Below are positions 13,247 to 16,778 of a stretch of 16,778 bases of DNA, one piece after another. The stretch's first letter is position 1, and each line of letters starts with the position of its first letter. Origin of the DNA: JAFTYO01 sp045644765 (GTDB lineage: Bacteria > Pseudomonadota > Alphaproteobacteria > RF32 > CAG-239). The notes beneath the pieces are model-generated. The model was not told the DNA's origin. It worked only from the letters and a program-made list of their open reading frames with translations, and searched no databases. The position numbers were made by a program, and so were the translations under genes. The stretch covers positions 1 to 16,778 of the forward strand of contig JAZRHM010000035.1 of assembly GCA_045644765.1 (NCBI GenBank), written 5' to 3'.

Positions 13247-14848
13247 TTATCCGATTGTTGTTTTACTGCCGGGAACACCTTGTGTTGTTTTAGGACCATG
13301 CGAATCCATGGTGCGGTTAGACTTGTTAGGTTGTTCTTTCTTTTCCATTGTTATTGTGTTTCCACCACCGGCACCGCCGGCTCCACCACCGGCACCTCCG
13401 GCTCCACCACCGGCACCGCCGCCACCGGCTCCACCGCCACCAGTTCCTCCGGCACCTCCGGCTCCACCGCCACCGGCTCCGCCGCCAGATCCTCTGTAGC
13501 CGCCAGGATTTGCTTTGTTGCCGAGACCTACTTTTGCTCCTACATTAGCTAGACCATCCATGGCTTTTTGTTTCATGCCATCAACTTTATCTTTTGCTCC
13601 GGTTGCTTCATAAACAGCTCCGCCAACTGCTTTCCCAGCTTTGGCAGCAGTTAGGGCAACTTTCTTACCGACTTGGGCAGCTGTTTTACCAAGGCCTGCT
13701 CCGATAGCACTGCCACCACCGCCACCGGCCATTTGTGTTGCGAGTTCATTAATTTGGCCTACCAGTTTGAATGCAAACATGCAACAAGCAATCATTACCA
13801 AGAAATCAATACCTGAAATATCCATCATCTCCGCTAATTTATCAACATTATTACCATTGAGTGCATTTACTAACTCTTGCATGCCACCAGTTTTTCCACC
13901 ACCAATTGAATTAACAATAAGCTCACTGGAAACAGTTATGACGAGACCTATCATGACAAAGTTGAAAAAGGCGTTCATAAATATATCCCAGCCTTTTTTT
14001 GTATACTGTGCCGTAATTTTAAATGGCCAAGAGGCAATTAAAAATGGTAATAAAGTGCAGAAGATTCCGAAACGAACTACAGAATCAAGCAGATAAAAAC
14101 AACAAGAAAGTGTAATCATCCAACCAAAACCGCTTAGCATCAGTCCTTGTATAAGCATTTCAAAATTAGGTAAAATATCTCTAGCTTCTTTTACGGATAC
14201 GCAGATTAATGTTCCTCCGATTGCCGGTAATTGAGCTGCTGTTTTGCTAAACAATCGGACAGCTGTTATTACACTTGCCAACAGGTCTTGCCCAATAACG
14301 CCTTTGGGCATACTTGATTGTAAAGAATTAGCTTGTGATTTGAAATTGGCCAAAATATTATTTCCGCTTGTGGTTGACGCATCAGTGAAAAGCAGTGCTA
14401 ATCCAAATTCCAAACCAGCTTTCATTAAAGGATTTATAACGTAATTGTATACATAGTCCGAATTAGATAAAAGCATTACGGCTATTAACACTTTGAATAT
14501 TTGCGTTAGTAATGTGCCTATGTATTTAGGGGCATCCTGTTTTGTAAAAGCTGAAACCATCAATAATGTATGGTAAGCAATAAAAAGAGCTAAAATAACG
14601 GCCAATACATTAATAAAACTTTTTGCTAAAGCTGCGAAAGCTTTTGTTGCTATGACTTGGTCTGTTTTTAATATAACTTCAAATAAAGGACACAAAATAC
14701 ATGCTTGAAGCTCAGTCATCCTTTCGGGTAATGTTCTGCATCCTTCAGTAACGGCTGTGTCACCCGCAAATGCATATGAGGAAAATAAACATAGTCCTGC
14801 AACGAGTAAAAAAAATGTTAGTATAGATGTTTTAATTGTCTTTGTCAT
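13247..14848 (-). CDS. VirB6/TrbL-like type IV secretion protein with Gly-rich tail (533 residues)
   Basis: A signal peptide (1-28, ending AFA) is followed by a periplasmic stretch with CILCPLF (C50, C53). Membrane helices lie near 78-100, 110-130, 232-255, 258-275, 290-312 and 347-366. Family features include QIFKVLI, SWPFKITAQYTKKGWDIF and ACCMFAFKLVG. Residues 375-445 are an Ala/Gly/Lys-rich segment, including AAKAGKAVGGA shared with the 1049-residue paralogue. Residues 453-496 are almost pure Gly/Ala, and a short polar tail ends the protein. The start overlaps the 3' end of the 64-residue gene by 17 bases in another frame, with AGGA 8 bases upstream. It is the first large VirB6-like member of the array and would be an inner-membrane channel subunit. 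Confidence 0.83.
   Translation of the reverse strand: MTKTIKTSILTFFLLVAGLCLFSSYAFAGDTAVTEGCRTLPERMTELQACILCPLFEVILKTDQVIATKAFAALAKSFINVLAVILALFIAYHTLLMVSAFTKQDAPKYIGTLLTQIFKVLIAVMLLSNSDYVYNYVINPLMKAGLEFGLALLFTDASTTSGNNILANFKSQANSLQSSMPKGVIGQDLLASVITAVRLFSKTAAQLPAIGGTLICVSVKEARDILPNFEMLIQGLMLSGFGWMITLSCCFYLLDSVVRFGIFCTLLPFLIASWPFKITAQYTKKGWDIFMNAFFNFVMIGLVITVSSELIVNSIGGGKTGGMQELVNALNGNNVDKLAEMMDISGIDFLVMIACCMFAFKLVGQINELATQMAGGGGGSAIGAGLGKTAAQVGKKVALTAAKAGKAVGGAVYEATGAKDKVDGMKQKAMDGLANVGAKVGLGNKANPGGYRGSGGGAGGGGAGGAGGTGGGGAGGGGAGGGAGGAGGGAGGAGGGNTITMEKKEQPNKSNRTMDSHGPKTTQGVPGSKTTIG
13361..13492 (-). repeat. GC-rich triplet tract encoding a Gly/Ala-rich tail
   Basis: Forty-four consecutive codons are nearly all GGN with interspersed GCN (one Ser, one Thr). 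The tract is strikingly GC-rich against an AT-rich background and is imperfectly repetitive, so its length may vary between strains. Confidence 0.88.
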
Positions 14849-15026
14849 CTTTTATATCCTCGGAAAATGGGTTTCCCAATACTTTTAAGGCTAGTATAAA
14901 TGCTAAAATTAACAGGATTGAAGCAATGATAATAGTATATTTACTAGACATTAATTCAAACAAACCCCAATGCGTAGCAGCTAACGCAATCATAAACATC
15001 AGTAATGTTATAAAAATAGACTTCAT
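14832..15026 (-). CDS. Small two-helix membrane protein (64 residues)
   Basis: I do not recognise this family. The protein has two hydrophobic helices (about 3-24 and 30-49) and a short acidic cytoplasmic tail (DIKDDKDN). A good ribosome binding site (GAGAGGT) precedes the ATG. The last 17 bases overlap the start of the 533-residue VirB6-like gene in a different frame, which supports a real coupled gene. It is the first gene of the array. Size and helix number are near those of VirB2 or VirB3, but no diagnostic residues were seen, so that comparison is only a guess. Confidence 0.65.
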   Translation of the reverse strand: MKSIFITLLMFMIALAATHWGLFELMSSKYTIIIASILLILAFILALKVLGNPFSEDIKDDKDN

Positions 15027-15043
15027 ACTTACCTCTCGCAGCG

Positions 15044-15049
15044 ATTATA
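15044..15049 (-). promoter_or_regulatory. Candidate -10 box for the VirB6 array
   Basis: A perfect TATAAT on the minus strand lies in the 74-base gap between the hydrolase-like gene and the 64-residue gene. The -35 region is AT-rich but poor. The implied leader would be very short, starting at about the AGAGG ribosome binding site. Confidence 0.35.
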
Positions 15050-15100
15050 ATTCATAATAACATAAAAATATATAAAATTGTGTTACAATATCATGAAACT

Positions 15101-15949
15101 TTACTTAAATTCGCCATTCGATAGGAAATTTAAGCATGCTTTAATGGTTTCAGGGTTGTTGAAAACATTAAAATTTGTGTTTTTTATATGAATTGACTTA
15201 TCTGAAAAAGATTTTTCAGACCATTCTGATTTAAGTTTGACACCTTTAAATCTGTCCAGTATAGGTTTTTTTATGATATCAATCCATGTGTCGCAAAAAA
15301 TTAGCCCTAATTTTATTTCTGCAGGTAAAATAGAAATTGATTTTGCATATTTAGGAGTTGTTTCCTTTAATAAGGGGCCAAAAATTAAATTAAAAATATT
15401 AAATCTGGATAATAAATCGAACCAATCACTGCCTTTATTTACTGGATTTACATTTATTACTTTGTTTAGGCGGAATTTTTCCTGCCAACCATATGTGCTT
15501 GATATTAGTTTTCTTAAAATTAGGCAACTGACACCTTTTGTTATAAAAGAAACTTTTGAAACATCTTCACAGTGATTAAGAAAAAATTCTAGCTGCTTTA
15601 TAATGCTCTTTATAGATTTTTTTGTTGAAGGGTAATTTATTGATGCAACATTGTATCCTACTTGTGTTAATTGTTTTATAAGAGGTGCAAAAACGTTTTT
15701 GGTTTCTCCTAAACCATGTAATAATATTATGAGTTCCCCTTGTTGTCTTGGTATTTCGTGTGCTTCAATAAATTTTATAAAAGCTTTACGACAATCCTCA
15801 AACCCTCCTGACGCACGTTGAATATCCCATTTATCGAGTAATCTGTATCTTTTTGAACGATAATGTCTTTGTATTCTCCATTTTTGGTAGAAAAAAACAT
15901 CTTCCCAAAGTTGAGAACCTCCGAATGTGAAAAAGGTAAAATTCATCAT
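15101..15949 (-). CDS. Alpha/beta-hydrolase-fold protein, probably catalytically inactive
   Basis: The protein has 282 residues. The fold is indicated by ILLHGLGETKNVF (75-87, strand plus the HG oxyanion motif) and GYNVASINYPST (98-109). The nucleophile elbow follows at SFITKGVSCLILRKL (134-148), then a C-terminal NNPETIKACLNFLSNGEF. In active lipase-like relatives the elbow reads T-H-S-x-G-G and a His precedes the NP motif. Here Gly139 occupies the Ser position and Asn259 the His position; no clear acidic partner is seen. A non-enzymatic role is likely. There is no signal peptide. Its start overlaps the lipoprotein stop (TAATG). The second ATG at 15946 is better spaced from GGAG (7 bases against 4), so the true start may be one codon later. 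Confidence 0.75.
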   Translation of the reverse strand: MMNFTFFTFGGSQLWEDVFFYQKWRIQRHYRSKRYRLLDKWDIQRASGGFEDCRKAFIKFIEAHEIPRQQGELIILLHGLGETKNVFAPLIKQLTQVGYNVASINYPSTKKSIKSIIKQLEFFLNHCEDVSKVSFITKGVSCLILRKLISSTYGWQEKFRLNKVINVNPVNKGSDWFDLLSRFNIFNLIFGPLLKETTPKYAKSISILPAEIKLGLIFCDTWIDIIKKPILDRFKGVKLKSEWSEKSFSDKSIHIKNTNFNVFNNPETIKACLNFLSNGEFK

Positions 15950-16407
15950 TATACTCCATTGTTTATTGTTGTTTGGTTGGGGACAGCCGTTATTGTTATG
16001 CGCGAATCGTTATCCTTGAGAGTTTCTATCAATACCTGAACGGCGCGATTATCTTTAAAATAAGTCATTTGGCTGATACGGGCTCTAACCACTGCAATTT
16101 CTACCCAACGATTTTTTGGCATTTCAGCAACGTAAAAATCGAAAATTCTATTTGCGTTATAAGGAGCGGTGAACACAATGCTGCCAACCCAATTTTCTCC
16201 GGTGCCTAAAGCTTTGGTGTCGCCAAGCTCTAAATATGATTTTTCCGGAAAAGGAATATCCGGAAAATTTGCAAAAGCATTCGGAATTGGGGATCCGTCG
16301 GTTCCATTTAAAACGTAAGACTCGGTTGCGCAACTGTTTATAAAAAATAGAATCGCAAACAACGTGTTGATTTTTAATATTTTTAGCATCGTATAAACAA
16401 CTTTCAT
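15949..16407 (-). CDS. Small lipoprotein, function unknown
   Basis: A 152-residue predicted lipoprotein with a lipobox FINSC (Cys26). The mature part has a region (about 79-145) with the pattern I-x-x-F-Y-x-x-x-M, a conserved-looking RW, and TYFKDNRAVQVLIE. This pattern is common in small exported proteins with an alpha-beta fold that bind other envelope components, but I cannot name a family. Two starts are possible: ATG at 16407 or ATG at 16389, which would give a more typical signal peptide (MLKILK...). Neither has a clear ribosome binding site. It is co-transcribed with the hydrolase-like gene, whose start overlaps its stop by one base, and it is divergent from the rRNA promoter. Confidence 0.7.
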   Translation of the reverse strand: MKVVYTMLKILKINTLFAILFFINSCATESYVLNGTDGSPIPNAFANFPDIPFPEKSYLELGDTKALGTGENWVGSIVFTAPYNANRIFDFYVAEMPKNRWVEIAVVRARISQMTYFKDNRAVQVLIETLKDNDSRITITAVPNQTTINNGV

Positions 16408-16499
16408 GTAAACATATTCTGCATAATAATATACAATTAAAGTTAATAAATAGGAAATAACGGGATATTACGTGAAAAATATTTTGTGTTATTTAATCT

Positions 16500-16559
16500 C
16501 GTTTTTTCAATCAGTTGTAAAATATGTTTTAAAAAGTTCAATTTTTTTAAAAAAAGGTG
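16500..16559 (+). promoter_or_regulatory. Candidate UP element of the rRNA promoter
   Basis: A dense series of A and T tracts immediately upstream of the -35 box fits an UP element that contacts the RNA polymerase alpha subunits, as at other rRNA promoters. Confidence 0.45.
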
Positions 16560-16588
16560 TTGACAAGGGTGGTAGAATTGTTTATAAG
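16560..16588 (+). promoter_or_regulatory. rRNA operon promoter
   Basis: A perfect TTGACA (16560-16565) and TATAAG (16583-16588) are separated by exactly 17 bases. The region after the -10 box is GC-rich (ATCGGCGCG), which would fit a stringently controlled rRNA discriminator. It points to the 16S gene about 170 bases downstream. Confidence 0.8.
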
Positions 16589-16595
16589 CAGTTCC

Positions 16596-16762
16596 ATCGG
16601 CGCGATGAGGTATGCTTTGTTGCGGGGAAGTTATAGAAAAAAGTGAATAAGAAGAGGATATACAGGCAGTATGTATTGGTAAAAGATATATATAAAGTCT
16701 GTATTGGAACCTAGAGAAATTCTTTATGAGTAAAATATAGACAGGATGGAACATACATCAAT
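16596..16762 (+). ncRNA. 16S rRNA leader
   Basis: The stretch between the promoter and the 16S start holds no supported protein gene. It contains an ATTCTTTAT element (16719-16727) that weakly resembles an antitermination boxA, and an imperfect direct repeat of 12 bases (16668-16679 and 16696-16707). RNase III pairing with the 3' flank cannot be tested in this window. Confidence 0.5.
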
Positions 16763-16778
16763 TAAGATGAGAGTTTGA
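16763..16778 (+). rRNA. rrs: 16S ribosomal RNA, 5' end (cut by window edge)
   Basis: The final bases read GAGAGTTTGA, which matches the near-universal start of bacterial 16S rRNA (the classic 27F primer site begins AGAGTTTGA). The exact mature 5' end is uncertain by a few bases. A strong rRNA-type promoter on the same strand supports the call, although only about 16 bases are visible. Confidence 0.78.

Noticed and set aside
13280..13552. Plus-strand open frames opposite the Gly-rich tract giving Pro-rich, His/Arg-rich or Ser/Thr/Gly-rich products
   Set aside because: These are by-products of the GC-rich triplet repeat on the minus strand; long open frames are expected there in all frames.
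16443..16754. A 103-residue minus-strand open frame in the region before 16S
   Set aside because: It lies on the opposite strand across the rRNA promoter and leader, has no family resemblance and no clear ribosome binding site; the promoter and leader explain the region.

Overview
This AT-rich window suggests a low-GC alphaproteobacterium. The main reason is a chain of VirB6/TrbL-type genes that resembles the expanded virB6 (rvhB6) arrays of Rickettsiales and other host-associated alphaproteobacteria. The last nine bases match the conserved start of 16S rRNA, so a little more downstream sequence would settle the taxonomy. All protein genes I accept are on the minus strand; only the rRNA operon reads on the plus strand. 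Functions are inferred from sequence features only, as no database search was possible.

Layout in minus-strand reading order, right to left. (1) 16443-16778: a strong rRNA promoter and leader running rightward into 16S rRNA, divergent from the protein genes. (2) 16407-15101: a small lipoprotein gene overlapping an alpha/beta-hydrolase-fold gene whose catalytic residues appear to be lost. (3) 15026-5750: the core array. It begins with a 64-residue two-helix membrane protein and continues with four VirB6-like units: a 533-residue protein with a glycine-rich tail, a 441-residue predicted lipoprotein, one unit divided over two genes (249 and 708 residues, each with its own signal peptide and ribosome binding site), and a 1049-residue protein with a long hydrophilic extension. 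The genes overlap or lie close together; the largest gap, 113 bases, holds a candidate internal promoter. (4) 5749-4587: a 17-bp perfect inverted repeat, then a regulator with two HTH domains and a LexA/S24-like C-terminal domain without protease residues, closed by a terminator. (5) 4499-528: a repeat-rich 452-residue protein, a 175-residue cytoplasmic protein, a secretin-like lipoprotein and a single-pass membrane protein, ending in a strong terminator. (6) 376-1: the start of an exported surface protein with GGA/FxxN motifs, cut by the window edge.

The probable theme is a cell-envelope secretion apparatus. The VirB6-like proteins would form inner-membrane channel parts. The secretin-like lipoprotein and its single-pass neighbour could form an outer-membrane and envelope-spanning part. 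The regulator between the two clusters is a candidate controller of one or both. No ATPase, VirB8, VirB9 or VirB10 gene is present, so the system is incomplete here, and a link between the two clusters rests on proximity and common strand only.
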